Assembly (NCBI RefSeq): GCF_028330965.1
Contig: NZ_JAQMUB010000100.1
Coordinates: forward strand, 45,906 to 109,905
Direction of reading: 5' to 3'
DNA: 64,000 nt
From: Oscillatoria sp. CS-180
Lineage (GTDB): Bacteria; Cyanobacteriota; Cyanobacteriia; Phormidesmidales; Phormidesmidaceae
The notes under the pieces are model-generated. The model ran no database searches and was not told the DNA's origin. It worked only from the letters and a program-made list of their open reading frames with translations. Within the stretch, counting starts at the first letter, position 1; every line of letters begins with the position of its first letter. Positions 16,536 to 25,900 of this stretch are shown one piece after another. A program made the position numbers and the translations under genes.

Positions 16536-17860
16536 CCTGATTGACTGACAAAACTTAGTCTGCCGGATAGCGGTAGGTTCGGACGGTGAACTCGATTTGA
16601 TCAGCGCGCTGCCGATGTTGCTTTCTAGAGGCCATCGCGGGTTGTGAATCTCGGTGGCTGGTAAAGCGGACTTGTTGAATCAGTTGCCATCCAGACCATA
16701 GAGCCGTTTTGACCCAGTCCCAGCCAATGCGGAAATAGCTGTTGCCTCGAAACCAGTGGGGGTCTACCCAGCGTCTGCGTCCGGTGGCGACTACTTCTAG
16801 TCCCTGAGCGGTGACATAGAGGGTGGCTACCGCCAGGATAAACCATAGCCTGGAGAGCGCACAGACGGAACGCACCTCGGAGTTTTGGACGTTCCAGCCA
16901 TTGGACTGGTCATCAAGAAAATTTTCCTCGATATCGAACCGGAGGCCGTATTCTGCAAAGGTCTGTAGCGAGGTGGGTTCATCACTGACAATGGCCCAAA
17001 ACTCACCGTTGAGGTTGTTCTGGCCAAAGGCCACATGCACCGGACCAAACCATTTGCCCTTGTGGAGTTTGACCGTGTGAAAGCACATCGCTTCGCCACG
17101 TTGCAGCCGAAAGTCCTTCAGTTGCCGCCACCCTTTTCCGGCTCGCCAAATCCACGTATCGCGCTTCAGCCGAATGCGGTAATGCCATCCGAGTTGGGCG
17201 GTTACCATCGTCATCGCATCGGTGTGAATAAAGCCCCGGTCGGCGAGCAAGATCACTTTGACGCCCTTGGGTAACCGCTCCGCAGCTTGCTGTAGCAGGT
17301 CGCGATACTCCGTCAAGGCAATCGAGGCGCTGGGATGCTCCAGTACCCGCCACACGACCGGGAGGGCGCGGCCCCGGTGGACGACGGCCAAACGCACCAA
17401 ACAATATTCATCCCAGAACATGGAGGTGTCGAGGCTGAGATAAACTACGTCTTCTTGCCAGTCGGCTAGGGCGGCTTGAATCAGCGGTCTATAGAGGCGG
17501 TGCGTGTTGATTCGGCTGTTGTGCAACCAGCGACTGAGACGACGTTGTTTACTTTGGGCCTGCTTACCGCGACACGGCATGTGCGGTAGCCAGCGCGTCA
17601 GATTGACTTCACCGCTGTGAATCAAGGCGATGACCATCCACAGGCAACTCTTCAAATGACTCAGATGAGCCCATTCAGGTGATTGACCGAGCCAGGTTTC
17701 CAAGGCATGGTAAAGGCGGGAGTTTTTTTCACAGCATTCCAGGATGGGAGTGGTATCTAATCTTAGAATGCTGGCTCCCACCCAGCTTCTTGCAAATGCT
17801 CAGCTTCCTAGAACAAAAGCGCTTCAGCCGTTTTTGAACAACTTTTGTCAGTCAACCAGG
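16536..17860 (-). mobile_element. IS4-family-like insertion sequence, 1325 bp
   Basis: Terminal inverted repeats begin CCTGRTTGACTGACAAAA at both ends (one mismatch in 18 bp). GATGCCG flanks the element directly at 16529-16535 and 17861-17867, a 7-bp target duplication. One transposase gene fills the element. The IS4-type identification comes from the transposase; the family more often duplicates 10-13 bp, so a short duplication is slightly unusual. Confidence 0.92.
16555..17781 (-). CDS. IS4-like DDE transposase
   Basis: A 408-residue full-length transposase. Catalytic-type motifs are visible: Asp in VVYLSLDTSMFWDEY, Asp in VILLADRGFIHTDAM, and Glu in the YGLRFDIEENFLDD signature, which is the IS4 Y-x2-R-x3-E box. 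The C-terminus is basic. The gene is intact, ends within 20 bp of the element's left end and runs in the same direction as the gene it interrupts. Its G+C-richer codons differ from the surrounding A+T-rich block. Confidence 0.92.
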   Translation of the reverse strand: MGASILRLDTTPILECCEKNSRLYHALETWLGQSPEWAHLSHLKSCLWMVIALIHSGEVNLTRWLPHMPCRGKQAQSKQRRLSRWLHNSRINTHRLYRPLIQAALADWQEDVVYLSLDTSMFWDEYCLVRLAVVHRGRALPVVWRVLEHPSASIALTEYRDLLQQAAERLPKGVKVILLADRGFIHTDAMTMVTAQLGWHYRIRLKRDTWIWRAGKGWRQLKDFRLQRGEAMCFHTVKLHKGKWFGPVHVAFGQNNLNGEFWAIVSDEPTSLQTFAEYGLRFDIEENFLDDQSNGWNVQNSEVRSVCALSRLWFILAVATLYVTAQGLEVVATGRRRWVDPHWFRGNSYFRIGWDWVKTALWSGWQLIQQVRFTSHRDSQPAMASRKQHRQRADQIEFTVRTYRYPAD

Positions 17861-18283
17861 GATGCCGCACATAGGAGTAGGGACCAGTAACTGCTAGAGT
17901 GCCACTGCGTTGAGCTTTATAAAGTACTCTCCAGGCAGAAGACAGGAGAATAAATCCACCTAAAATCACCAAATTACTCAGTAAGTGAATCGGATTAAAG
18001 TGAGGATTACCCCCAAGTCCTAGAACTGTCCACCAGACATGACCAGCATCATGGGAGAAGGGATCTAAATTGGGATAACGGCTCTGTAACCAGCCTGACA
18101 ACAAATAAATTGTTAACGGGACGCCATACATTTCTGTGAAGAGAGCCACAATGAAGGCTGAAAAAGCTCCGAAAGAACGCCAGTCACGCGGACTATTGGG
18201 CTTCGTAAAGCTGAATGCAAAAATGATGAACACCAAAGAATTAATAATCACCAAAGACCAAAGGCCGTAGGCAGGAACGTCGT

Positions 18284-18520
18284 TCATTTTTCATCTCCAT
18301 CGTGCGTATTATGATTGCGATGATCACCATGTCCTCCATGGCTGCCATGCATGAATACATGCATTAAGGGACACAGCAGTAAAAACAGCCATGGCAAAAC
18401 AGGGATGATGTGGGCTAAATGTTCAGTGAACAAAAAGAAGGCGGCAATGCCCAAAAATACCAATAGGGCAATTCCTGCAGGCGATCGCCACCGCCAACTT
18501 TCCCGAGAACTTTGAGACAT
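18284..18520 (-). CDS. DUF2933 small membrane protein (copy 1)
   Basis: 78 residues. A short basic N-terminus is followed by two close TM segments (about 15-32 and 36-54) with the conserved WLFLLLCPLMHVFMHG, then a His/Gly-rich tail (GSHGGHGDHRNHNTHDGDE). TAGGAG precedes the ATG. DUF2933 proteins are found in copper and other metal loci, where the His tail may bind metal. The stop overlaps the start of the methyltransferase-like gene by 4 bp. A second copy lies at 43757-43984. Confidence 0.82.
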   Translation of the reverse strand: MSQSSRESWRWRSPAGIALLVFLGIAAFFLFTEHLAHIIPVLPWLFLLLCPLMHVFMHGSHGGHGDHRNHNTHDGDEK

Positions 18521-18582
18521 TGTTTTCTCCTAATGAACTAGGAATCGAATAACATTTCAGGGAAATGTTTGAAATCTTGCGG

Positions 18583-19059
18583 CTACCTTCTATTAAGTTC
18601 GCCCAGTATTTGTCGTCGAGTCAAATAAATAACAATGGGTGGTAATATTGCCCATTGAAGTAGAGGCAGCCAGCTAATGCCGATAATTGGCAGTGTAAAG
18701 TTGAAAACTCCATACAGATGAGCAATTCGAGTGCGATAAATCTCCGAGACGAAAGTGTATGCCCATCCTAATCCTGTGAAGATAAGAATCGACTTCCAGC
18801 TAGCTTGGAGTATCCAATAGCGAGAACGATAAAGCCAACTGACAATCAGACTACAAATAACAGTGATAACTCCGTCGCCAAAAGTGCAATGGTTAATTGC
18901 TGCAATTTTCTCCGCCAAACTGGGCTGGTTATAAAACTCGAAGTAAGGTGACTGCCAAACCTCATAGACAAAGTTCACCAGAAAAGCGAAGACGAAAAAA
19001 TTCACTTCAGGGACTGATGGAATTTGACTTATCCAGTCAGTAAGGCGTGAAATCTTCAT
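18583..19059 (-). CDS. Unrecognised multi-pass membrane protein
   Basis: 158 residues from ATG 19059, chosen over 19086 because it avoids overlap with the preceding gene and GATGAG lies just upstream. Four TM segments are apparent (about 18-38, 62-80, 88-112 and 128-150). Notable residues are VNFVYEVWQSPYFEFY near the start and NHCTFGDGVITV. I do not recognise a named family. Its position immediately after an HMA chaperone and before DUF2933 suggests a role in metal or membrane-lipid handling, which is inference only. Confidence 0.6.
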   Translation of the reverse strand: MKISRLTDWISQIPSVPEVNFFVFAFLVNFVYEVWQSPYFEFYNQPSLAEKIAAINHCTFGDGVITVICSLIVSWLYRSRYWILQASWKSILIFTGLGWAYTFVSEIYRTRIAHLYGVFNFTLPIIGISWLPLLQWAILPPIVIYLTRRQILGELNRR

Positions 19060-19063
19060 CTCA

Positions 19064-19297
19064 TCAGAGGATTTGGGTGGTCTCATCCATTAGCGTAGAA
19101 GAGTATCCTACGGCTGCTAAGGCCTTCTGAATGGTTTCTAGCCTTATAAGTTGAGGATCATATTCAATTTCGGCTTGTTTAAGATCAAGATTGACTCTAC
19201 AAGCGTTCACTCCTGCAACCTGTTGAGTTGCTCGCTCGATAATTTCACTGCAGCCGCTACACATGAGCCCTTCCAGTTTCAAGTGAGACGTTTTCAT
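19064..19297 (-). CDS. HMA-domain metallochaperone
   Basis: A 77-residue single heavy-metal-associated domain. The metal loop GLMCSGCSE gives the MxCxxC motif, and a ferredoxin-like fold is expected over the whole length. AAGGAGG precedes the ATG. The residue after the first Cys is Ser and there is no His in the loop, compatible with Cu(I) or a similar soft metal. It is transcribed leftwards with the membrane protein and DUF2933 genes. A 14-bp perfect palindrome lies about 165 bp upstream (19461-19474). Confidence 0.85.
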   Translation of the reverse strand: MKTSHLKLEGLMCSGCSEIIERATQQVAGVNACRVNLDLKQAEIEYDPQLIRLETIQKALAAVGYSSTLMDETTQIL

Positions 19298-19460
19298 GGC
19301 TTGACCTCCTTGCTGACTCTATTTAAGACATTGGTTGCTTATCCGTTTCTTTAATCTAAATGACCCGAAAAAATTCACATTATTGTTCCCTGTTCAAGTA
19401 AGTTGTCTCTGAAAGATATGTATCTAGCGTAGTTTCTACAGCTAACTAAAGGGTTAAGCT

Positions 19461-19474
19461 ACTTTCATGAAAGT
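19461..19474. promoter_or_regulatory. Perfect 14-bp palindrome upstream of the HMA operon
   Basis: ACTTTCATGAAAGT is its own reverse complement. It lies in the intergenic region upstream of the leftward HMA gene and could be a dimeric repressor site. Confidence 0.35.
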
Positions 19475-19516
19475 TTACAACCTACATACTTTTCTGAGAT
19501 AATTTTTCATCAGTGT

Positions 19517-20146
19517 TCAAACCTTCTTGCCTACACATAAATAAACGCCATCAAGGAAAAGCTCTTCGAACTCAATTCTTTCTAAGTATCTTTGAATTGA
19601 TTGCCAGGGATATTCGATTTTCCCTGATTGCGAGTTTTTAAAAAATGAGGAAAAGAATGTATAAAGCTTTAGTGGCCACTTTGGCCAAAAATCTGGAATT
19701 TTCACATCTAAAATGACAAAACGTTTTCCTAATGAAAGAGCTTCAGCCCCTTTTTTAATTATCCAGTCGGATTCCGGAATGTCTGCAATTGTGAAAGTTG
19801 ATAAGATACCATTGACTTGATTGGGATATTCATACTTGGACGCATCTTTCTGCACTAGTTCTACGTTAGACCACTGATTTTGCTCAACTCTTTTATAGGC
19901 GTGATCGAGCATTTCAGGAACAGAGTCTATGCCAATGATTTTGCCCTTGCCACCGACCATATCGTGCAGCAAACTAAAGTTTATCCCTGTTCCACAACCA
20001 ATCTCGATGACCGTGTCGCCTGGGCTTAAATGCAGCATTTGAACAGCTTTTCGCCGGTAAAACCATTCTCTGAGACTGACAAAATAGTAGAGATTTTTTG
20101 TGAAGTCATAGTCAACAGCTTGCTCTCGGTATGGGTGAATGAGCAT
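19517..20146 (-). CDS. Class I SAM-dependent methyltransferase
   Basis: 209 residues with a Rossmann methyltransferase core: motif I VIEIGCGTGINFSLL, an acidic residue in IIGIDSVPEML, and NVELVQKDASKYEY. The C-terminal part is more hydrophobic, which fits a small-molecule, quinone or lipid substrate rather than nucleic acid. It stands alone on the minus strand. A TTTCAC-N5-TTTCAT repeat lies about 125 bp upstream in the matching orientation (20269-20285). The substrate is not determinable. Confidence 0.8.
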   Translation of the reverse strand: MLIHPYREQAVDYDFTKNLYYFVSLREWFYRRKAVQMLHLSPGDTVIEIGCGTGINFSLLHDMVGGKGKIIGIDSVPEMLDHAYKRVEQNQWSNVELVQKDASKYEYPNQVNGILSTFTIADIPESDWIIKKGAEALSLGKRFVILDVKIPDFWPKWPLKLYTFFSSFFKNSQSGKIEYPWQSIQRYLERIEFEELFLDGVYLCVGKKV

Positions 20147-20268
20147 TTCGATAGTTATTGCGAAAGAGGAAAGAACTGATTCTAATGTTAGGAAAGATTA
20201 GAGTGGAATCGTTGCCTGAGGGAAAATATCCTAATTTGCTTTCTCTTCCTAATTATCCCCAGAGAATT

Positions 20269-20285
20269 ATGAAACTGAAGTGAAA
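20269..20285 (-). promoter_or_regulatory. TTTCAC-N5-TTTCAT direct repeat upstream of methyltransferase gene
   Basis: On the minus strand TTTCAC (20285-20280), N5, TTTCAT (20274-20269). A -10-like GATAAT follows after 11 rather than 10 nt, so the match to the window's promoter class is near but not exact. Confidence 0.45.
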
Positions 20286-20427
20286 TGATCGAATGTCCGT
20301 AACAAATATAAATGAATTAATAGCTTTCTGCCAGTTAGCCAAACTTTAATTCGGTCGCATCTAGCTCTATGTTTGCCTATCGGTCAGGCACTTATGTTCT
20401 CAAGTGAGACTGGGTTATGAGTTGGGA

Positions 20428-21636
20428 TTAGTTATTTCTTACGCTCAAGCCGAGCTTGAGACCAATTCCAAGCAAAATGACGCCAGTAAATAGATAGGGT
20501 GCGCCTGCTTGCCAGGCAAATAGTGTACCCCCTACCATTGGACCACTCACCTGTCCCAGGCTCTTGGCGGCATTTTGCATTCCCAATACTGTTCCCGTGT
20601 GTTGACCTCCCCGCTTTGAAATTAAGGCTGAAAGGTTCGGAGCAATCAACGATACCCCAAAAGCTAACACACCAACAGTGCTTAAAACATAGGGCAATGT
20701 TTGAGCGATCAATAGCAGAACACTGCCTATTCCCATTAAGCTAAAACCGAAAGCAATTTGCTTCGTTACGCTGATTTTTCCCGAAAGATAGCTGACCGCA
20801 ACAGTCTGAAAAATTGCCATCACTAGTCCACAGACCATGAAAACGATGCCGGTTTCAAGTGGTCCGTAGTTCAACTTTTCTTGAGCATAGAGCGCAAATG
20901 TACCTTCAAATATCGCTAATCCTAACTGCCCGATTGTCGTCAAACCTAGCAGTATGAGTAGCTTATTGCCTAAACTTTGCCATCTGATAGTTGATTGACT
21001 GGCTGAGGCAGAAACTCGTCGTGGTGGCAGAGATTCTGGCAGCCAGAATATAGCTACAAAGAACATAACTAGCATTAATGCTGCTGCAATTAAGAACGGT
21101 AGCGAGAAACTATCAATTTTGAGGTGTCCAAAATTGACATCGAAGTGGAGATCTCTCCGGGTTGTTAATCCTCCTACTGCCGGTCCTGCAACAACACCGA
21201 GGCTGACAGCAGTACCAAACCATGCCATGCCGCGACTGCGATCGTACTCCGTTGTCACGTCAGACACATAGGCTGTTGCTGCAGGGAGGGCTGCTGAAGA
21301 TAAGAAGCCATCGATTCCGCGTATGATGTAAAGCATATCCAGAGAGGTTGCCATGCTAAATAGCATTTGGGCAATTGCAGAACCACCAAGGCCCAGTAAC
21401 AATAATGGTTTCCTCCCAAATTGGTCTGACCACTTCCCCCATAGTGGTGCAGAAATAAACTGCATCAGGGCATAAATACTGGTCAATAGGCTGATGTGGA
21501 TAACCATCGTTTCGCGAGATACCCTACCTGCTGTATCAAGGCGTTCGGCGTAATAGGGCAATACTGGCAACGTAATGCCAAAGCCTACCATGAGGACAAA
21601 TAAACAGACTAATAGCAGAAATAGGTTTTTATTCAC
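20428..21636 (-). CDS. MFS efflux transporter
   Basis: 402 residues with twelve TM segments. The N-terminal half resembles TetA/multidrug MFS exporters: FLLLVCLFVLMVGFGITLPVLPYY in TM1, APLWGKWSDQFGRKPLLLLG as the MFS loop 2-3 motif A, and GMAWFGTAVSLGVVAGPAVGG as antiporter motif C. Proton-driven efflux is expected. The substrate is unknown. The gene is solitary and leftward, in the A+T-rich block. Confidence 0.88.
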   Translation of the reverse strand: MNKNLFLLLVCLFVLMVGFGITLPVLPYYAERLDTAGRVSRETMVIHISLLTSIYALMQFISAPLWGKWSDQFGRKPLLLLGLGGSAIAQMLFSMATSLDMLYIIRGIDGFLSSAALPAATAYVSDVTTEYDRSRGMAWFGTAVSLGVVAGPAVGGLTTRRDLHFDVNFGHLKIDSFSLPFLIAAALMLVMFFVAIFWLPESLPPRRVSASASQSTIRWQSLGNKLLILLGLTTIGQLGLAIFEGTFALYAQEKLNYGPLETGIVFMVCGLVMAIFQTVAVSYLSGKISVTKQIAFGFSLMGIGSVLLLIAQTLPYVLSTVGVLAFGVSLIAPNLSALISKRGGQHTGTVLGMQNAAKSLGQVSGPMVGGTLFAWQAGAPYLFTGVILLGIGLKLGLSVRNN

Positions 21637-21783
21637 CGCAAGCTTGAAAGTAAATCAGCTATTCAGAGATGGAAATGATGCTGTATTCTGCTACAAGGAA
21701 GATTTTATCTGCTACTGAGTTACAGCCTGTTCTGGCAAGATTTTAAGGGGAATTTTGAAGCGTATCTGCTGTCCCATAAAACC

Positions 21784-22042
21784 TTACATTGTCAATATTT
21801 GCATAGCCAAGGCAATCACCACACCAAACCAGCCTGCTATCAAGTTACTAACTAACCAGGAAACAAGACAATAATGGACAAAATGAGTTGAGCCACGGAG
21901 ATCGGGTGCAGGCTGCGGCAAGAGTTTTACCGAATGAACCTATTCGAGGAATTAGGATGAGAGATGAAATGACAGTGGTTTCTATGAGTAAAGTCATAGA
22001 AAAAAATATGCTTGTTTCATTGATTGAAGGCATAGTAGACAC
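21784..22042 (-). pseudogene. Possible frameshifted membrane-protein remnant
   Basis: On the minus strand two different frames encode adjoining hydrophobic stretches (ISVAQLILSIIVLFPG and LIAGWFGVVIALAMQILTM), and the second ends at a stop codon at 21784. An upstream frame continues towards 22042. This looks like the end of a small membrane protein disrupted by a frameshift. I cannot name the family. The rest of the 21636-22139 gap shows nothing recognisable. Confidence 0.25.
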
Positions 22043-22138
22043 AACCTCTGAAGTCGTAAGACTAGCTATAGAGGCTAGAAAAATTGCTGTTTCTTAAGAA
22101 CCATGAAAATCTCCGCTTGGGTTCACAGAATCAATTGT

Positions 22139-24547
22139 TTAGATTGATTCGGAAGCTTTTGAAAATGGCCATTTCCACTGAGAAATTTCAGGCATATCCT
22201 GGCCATATCTAGTGATGTACTGTTTGTGTTCGATGAGTTTGTCGCGGATGAACTGTTTCGTGTAGGCGGCCCTAGAACTAAGTTGGGGAATTCGATCAAC
22301 AACATCCCCAAGAAGATGGAAGCGATCCAAGTCGTTGCGGACGACCATATCAAATGGCGTGGTAGTTGTTCCCTCTTCTTTGTATCCACGAACGTGCAGA
22401 TTCTTATGGTTTGTCCGACGATAGGTGAGACGATGGATTAGCCAAGGGTAGCCATGATAGGCAAAGATGATGGGTCTATCAGTTGTAAAGATCGTATCGA
22501 AGTCTTTATTGGACAAGCCATGGGGATGTTCTGCCTCTGGTTGGAGTTTCATCAGGTCAACAACATTGACGACGCGAACTTTTAACTCAGGAAAGTGCTG
22601 GCGAAGTAAAGCAACGGCAGCAAGCGTTTCCAAGGTTGGCACATCTCCAGCGCAGGCCATCACTACATCTGGTTCGCAATCGCGGTCATTGCTGGCCCAT
22701 TCCCAGATACCGATGCCAGCAGTACAGTGTTTGATGGCCGAATCCATATCTAAATATTGCAATTCGGGTTGCTTTCCAGCCACGATGACATTGACATAGT
22801 TGTGACTTTGCAGACAATGATCAGCAACAGAGAGCAAGGTATTGGCGTCGGGAGGCAGATAAACTCGGATTACATCAGCCTTTTTATTTACTACATGATC
22901 GATAAAGCCGGGATCTTGATGGGAAAACCCATTGTGGTCCTGTCGCCAAACGTGGGACGTCAGGAGATAATTGAGGGAAGCAATAGGTCGCCGCCAAGGA
23001 ATTTCTTGGCGGGTAGTTTTCAGCCACTTGGCATGCTGATTCAACATTGAATCCACAATGTGAATGAATGCTTCATAGCAGGAGAATAAGCCGTGGCGAC
23101 CTGTGAGGAGATATCCTTCTAACCACCCCTGACAAGTATGTTCACTAAGGATTTCCATCACTCGACCGTTAGCAGCCAGATGCTCATCTTCGGCGATCGT
23201 CCTAGCTGTCCAAGCTCGATCTGTCACCTCAAACAGAGCACTCAATCGGTTCGAGGCTGTCTCGTCCGGACCAAATACTCTAAAGTTTCGGCTTTCTAAA
23301 TTTCCTTTCATTACATCCCGCAGAAAATGCCCCATAACGCGAGTCGCTTCTGCGGTGACAGTTCCGGGGGCAGGAACATCAACGGCATATTTCTGAAAAT
23401 CGGGCATTTTTAGGTCTTTTAGCAACACGCCGCCGTTAGCATGAGGGTTAGCTCCCATCCGTTGATCGCCTTGAGGAGCTAGTTCAGCAAGTTCAGGAAT
23501 CAAGGTTCCACGTTCATCGAAAAGCTCTTCCGGCTTATAACTTTTCATCCAGTCTTCTAGTAGCTTGATGTGCTCTGGTTTAGTAGCCATCTCAGCTAAA
23601 GGAACCTGGTGCGATCGCCAGGTTCCCTCGGTCTTTTCACCATCAACTTCTCGTGGTCCTGTCCAACCTTTTGGAGTTTTTAGGACAATCATTGGCCACT
23701 GGGGACGCTGGGGTATTTCAGTATTGCGAGCTTGGTGCTGAATTTCCTTAACTTCAGCAATGATAATATCCAGAGTAGCCGCCATCTTCTGGTGCATCAT
23801 TTCAGGGTTAGACCCCTCTACAAAATAGGGTTTGTAACCATAGCCAATAAATAAGCTTTCTAATTCCTTGTCGCTGATTCGTGCTAGCACTGTGGGATTA
23901 GCGATCTTATATCCGTTCAAGTGCAGAATGGGTAGTACTACGCCATCAGTAACAGGATTGAGGAACTTGTTGGAGTGCCAGGCTGTGGCCAAGGGACCCG
24001 TTTCTGCTTCCCCATCGCCGACAATACAGGCAACTATTAGATCAGGGTTATCAAAGGCGGCCCCATAAGCATGAGCAAGTGCATATCCAAGCTCACCGCC
24101 TTCATGGATAGAACCAGGAGTTTCAGGGGCGACATGACTGGGGATACCGCCTGGAAAGGAAAACTGTTGAAATAGCTGTTTCAACCCCGCTTCATCTTGA
24201 GAGATATTCGGATAATATTCGCTGTAAGTCCCTTCTAAATAGGTGTTGGCAACTAAGCCAGGACCGCCGTGACCTGGACCTGCAATGTAAATCGCATTCA
24301 AGTCTTGAGTCTTAATAATCCGGTTGAGATGAACATAGATGAAGTTGAGCCCTGGTGTTGTTCCCCAGTGACCCAGCAGCCTGGGCTTGATGTGATCTAA
24401 TTTCAGAGATTCCTTCAATAGGGGGTTATCGTATAAATAAATTTGCCCCACAGAAAGGTAATTAGCCGCGCGCCAATAGGCGTTCATTTTGTTTAGTTCT
24501 GCACTATCAAGAGGGGAGGGCTGGGCTTCAAGAGCAGTTTGAACCAT
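22139..24547 (-). CDS. xfp: Xylulose-5-P/fructose-6-P phosphoketolase
   Basis: This thiamine-diphosphate enzyme cleaves xylulose 5-phosphate (and often fructose 6-phosphate) with phosphate to acetyl phosphate plus glyceraldehyde 3-phosphate or erythrose 4-phosphate. The 802-residue length is standard. Family signatures include [20 protein letters not shown] near the N-terminus, the ThDP/Mg site [20 protein letters not shown], and [20 protein letters not shown] precedes the ATG. It lies downstream of ldh and type II GAPDH on the same strand. The three could divert sugar phosphates to acetyl-P and lactate under dark or anoxic conditions, an inferred role. Confidence 0.95.
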   Translation of the reverse strand: MVQTALEAQPSPLDSAELNKMNAYWRAANYLSVGQIYLYDNPLLKESLKLDHIKPRLLGHWGTTPGLNFIYVHLNRIIKTQDLNAIYIAGPGHGGPGLVANTYLEGTYSEYYPNISQDEAGLKQLFQQFSFPGGIPSHVAPETPGSIHEGGELGYALAHAYGAAFDNPDLIVACIVGDGEAETGPLATAWHSNKFLNPVTDGVVLPILHLNGYKIANPTVLARISDKELESLFIGYGYKPYFVEGSNPEMMHQKMAATLDIIIAEVKEIQHQARNTEIPQRPQWPMIVLKTPKGWTGPREVDGEKTEGTWRSHQVPLAEMATKPEHIKLLEDWMKSYKPEELFDERGTLIPELAELAPQGDQRMGANPHANGGVLLKDLKMPDFQKYAVDVPAPGTVTAEATRVMGHFLRDVMKGNLESRNFRVFGPDETASNRLSALFEVTDRAWTARTIAEDEHLAANGRVMEILSEHTCQGWLEGYLLTGRHGLFSCYEAFIHIVDSMLNQHAKWLKTTRQEIPWRRPIASLNYLLTSHVWRQDHNGFSHQDPGFIDHVVNKKADVIRVYLPPDANTLLSVADHCLQSHNYVNVIVAGKQPELQYLDMDSAIKHCTAGIGIWEWASNDRDCEPDVVMACAGDVPTLETLAAVALLRQHFPELKVRVVNVVDLMKLQPEAEHPHGLSNKDFDTIFTTDRPIIFAYHGYPWLIHRLTYRRTNHKNLHVRGYKEEGTTTTPFDMVVRNDLDRFHLLGDVVDRIPQLSSRAAYTKQFIRDKLIEHKQYITRYGQDMPEISQWKWPFSKASESI

Positions 24548-24720
24548 GTTTGACTCCTATTCTTATCGTAATTGGCAACACGATCTGGGATATGAATACC
24601 TTGTTGTCGATTTTTTTCACCAAAGTATCTGTTCAAGATAAGAGGCGGTGACCATTGTTATCAGTTCCATCTAAACATTCAATTTCCTGCTTCAAGAGTT
24701 ATTTTCAGCGGTGCAAGTCA

Positions 24721-24754
24721 AACTTTTGTTACTCTTATGAGAGTGTCAAAAGTT
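24721..24754 (-). terminator. Interrupted inverted repeat at the ldh stop
   Basis: AACTTTTG (24721-24728) mirrors CAAAAGTT (24747-24754), with an inner near-palindrome ACTCTTATGAGAGT (24731-24744). The structure includes the ldh stop codon. It lacks a T-run on the minus strand, so it may act as an mRNA-stabilising hairpin rather than a classical terminator. Confidence 0.45.
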
Positions 24755-25753
24755 TAGCTGGTTAAAGACTCCTTGCAAAATAAAAGCAGATTTTTTAAGC
24801 TGTTTTTCTTCCTTGTCGCTGAGAGAAAGATTGACTGTTTTGAGTACACCTTTCTCATTTACTACTGTTGGCAAACCTAAACAAACATCATGAATGCCGT
24901 ATACCCCATTAACAAGGCTGCTCAGAGTAAGAATACGTTCTTGACTGTGTAAGATGGCCTTAATAATATCAGTGACGGCTAAACCAATAGCGTAGTTCGT
25001 ATATCCTTTACGTTGAATAATTTCATAGGCCGCATTTTTGACCTCTTCAAAGATAGAATTTAGCTCTTTCTGTTCGGAAGGAGTTAAATTTTCCCAGCTG
25101 TCAGGGCAACTATCGGGAAGTAGTTTTAGACCCGCCACATTAGCTGTACTCCAGACAGGTACTTCACTATCTCCATGTTCACCAATGATATAAGCATGTA
25201 CACTGCGAGCATCGATATCCAACTTTTTGGCCAGCAGGGAACGGAAACGAGCGGTATCTAAAACCGTACCGGAACCAATTACTCTATAACTGGGAAACCC
25301 AGAAAGTTTAAGGGTGACATAGGTCATGATGTCAACGGGGTTGCTGACAATCAGTAAAATAGCACTGGGACAGTATTTGACAATATCCCCCAAGATGTCT
25401 TTAAAGATAGCGATATTGCGTTCTACCAAATTTAAACGGCTTTCTCCTGGTTTCTGAGCAGCTCCAGCAGTGATGATTACAATATCTGCGTCTCTTCCTT
25501 CATCAGCTACTGTGCCTGCCCTGAGGAGGGTAGGGGTAATAAAGGGCATGCCATGCATTAGGTCCATCACTTCCCCTTCGACTTTTTCTGTGGCAATATC
25601 TTGAATGACTAACTCGTCGAAACAGTCTTGAATGAGTAGGGAATAAACACAGGCCATACCGACCTGTCCTGCACCTATAACTACTCCTTTTCGAGGACGA
25701 ATAGATGCAGGTTTTTCCAACATAGAGCTTGTAGTAAAAATCTGCTCAAACAT
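24746..25753 (-). CDS. ldh: L-lactate dehydrogenase
   Basis: NAD-dependent reduction of pyruvate to L-lactate. The 335-residue form begins at ATG 25753, with AGGGA about 8 nt before it; an upstream GTG at 25777 lacks a site. The NAD-binding motif is IGAGQVGMACVYSLL, followed by DIATEKVEGEVMDL. Substrate residues are in SNPVDIMTY, and the catalytic His is in IIGEHGDSEVPVWS. The EGEVMDLMHG and EHGDS features favour lactate over malate dehydrogenase. It lies between gapII and xfp in the same direction, forming a fermentative cassette. Confidence 0.92.
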   Translation of the reverse strand: MFEQIFTTSSMLEKPASIRPRKGVVIGAGQVGMACVYSLLIQDCFDELVIQDIATEKVEGEVMDLMHGMPFITPTLLRAGTVADEGRDADIVIITAGAAQKPGESRLNLVERNIAIFKDILGDIVKYCPSAILLIVSNPVDIMTYVTLKLSGFPSYRVIGSGTVLDTARFRSLLAKKLDIDARSVHAYIIGEHGDSEVPVWSTANVAGLKLLPDSCPDSWENLTPSEQKELNSIFEEVKNAAYEIIQRKGYTNYAIGLAVTDIIKAILHSQERILTLSSLVNGVYGIHDVCLGLPTVVNEKGVLKTVNLSLSDKEEKQLKKSAFILQGVFNQLNF

Positions 25754-25900
25754 AAAAATCCCTACAGTGCTACACACCTGTTACTGCCCTTTTTTACTGA
25801 ATGTTCACGTCGTTACGAAACGGTAACTATCAAGTATCATGACTCTTAAGTTCCATTCCGATAGTCGTTTAAATTGCTGGTAAAAGGGAAAAGACTTACG

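Larger units (their letters stand above)
16290..18287 (-). pseudogene. Isoprenylcysteine methyltransferase-like gene split by an IS
   Basis: The N-terminal part (18287-17868) encodes several TM helices and ends in TGPYSYVRHP. The C-terminal part (16535-16290) resumes with HPQYDAFILIMFG and the family ending EEREALAEFGDEYARY. Removing the 1325-bp insertion and one copy of the 7-bp duplication restores an uninterrupted 221-residue frame (666 nt), with the GPY-x-YVRHPxY SAM-binding signature rebuilt across the junction. The family is ICMT/PEMT-like membrane methyltransferases. It overlaps the DUF2933 gene by 4 bp (ATGA). The gene is presumably inactive, and the break looks recent because both halves remain open. 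Confidence 0.88.

Noticed and set aside
21888..22097. 69-codon plus-strand frame between MFS and xfp
   Set aside because: The opposite strand looks more like a decayed membrane protein; no ribosome site or family.
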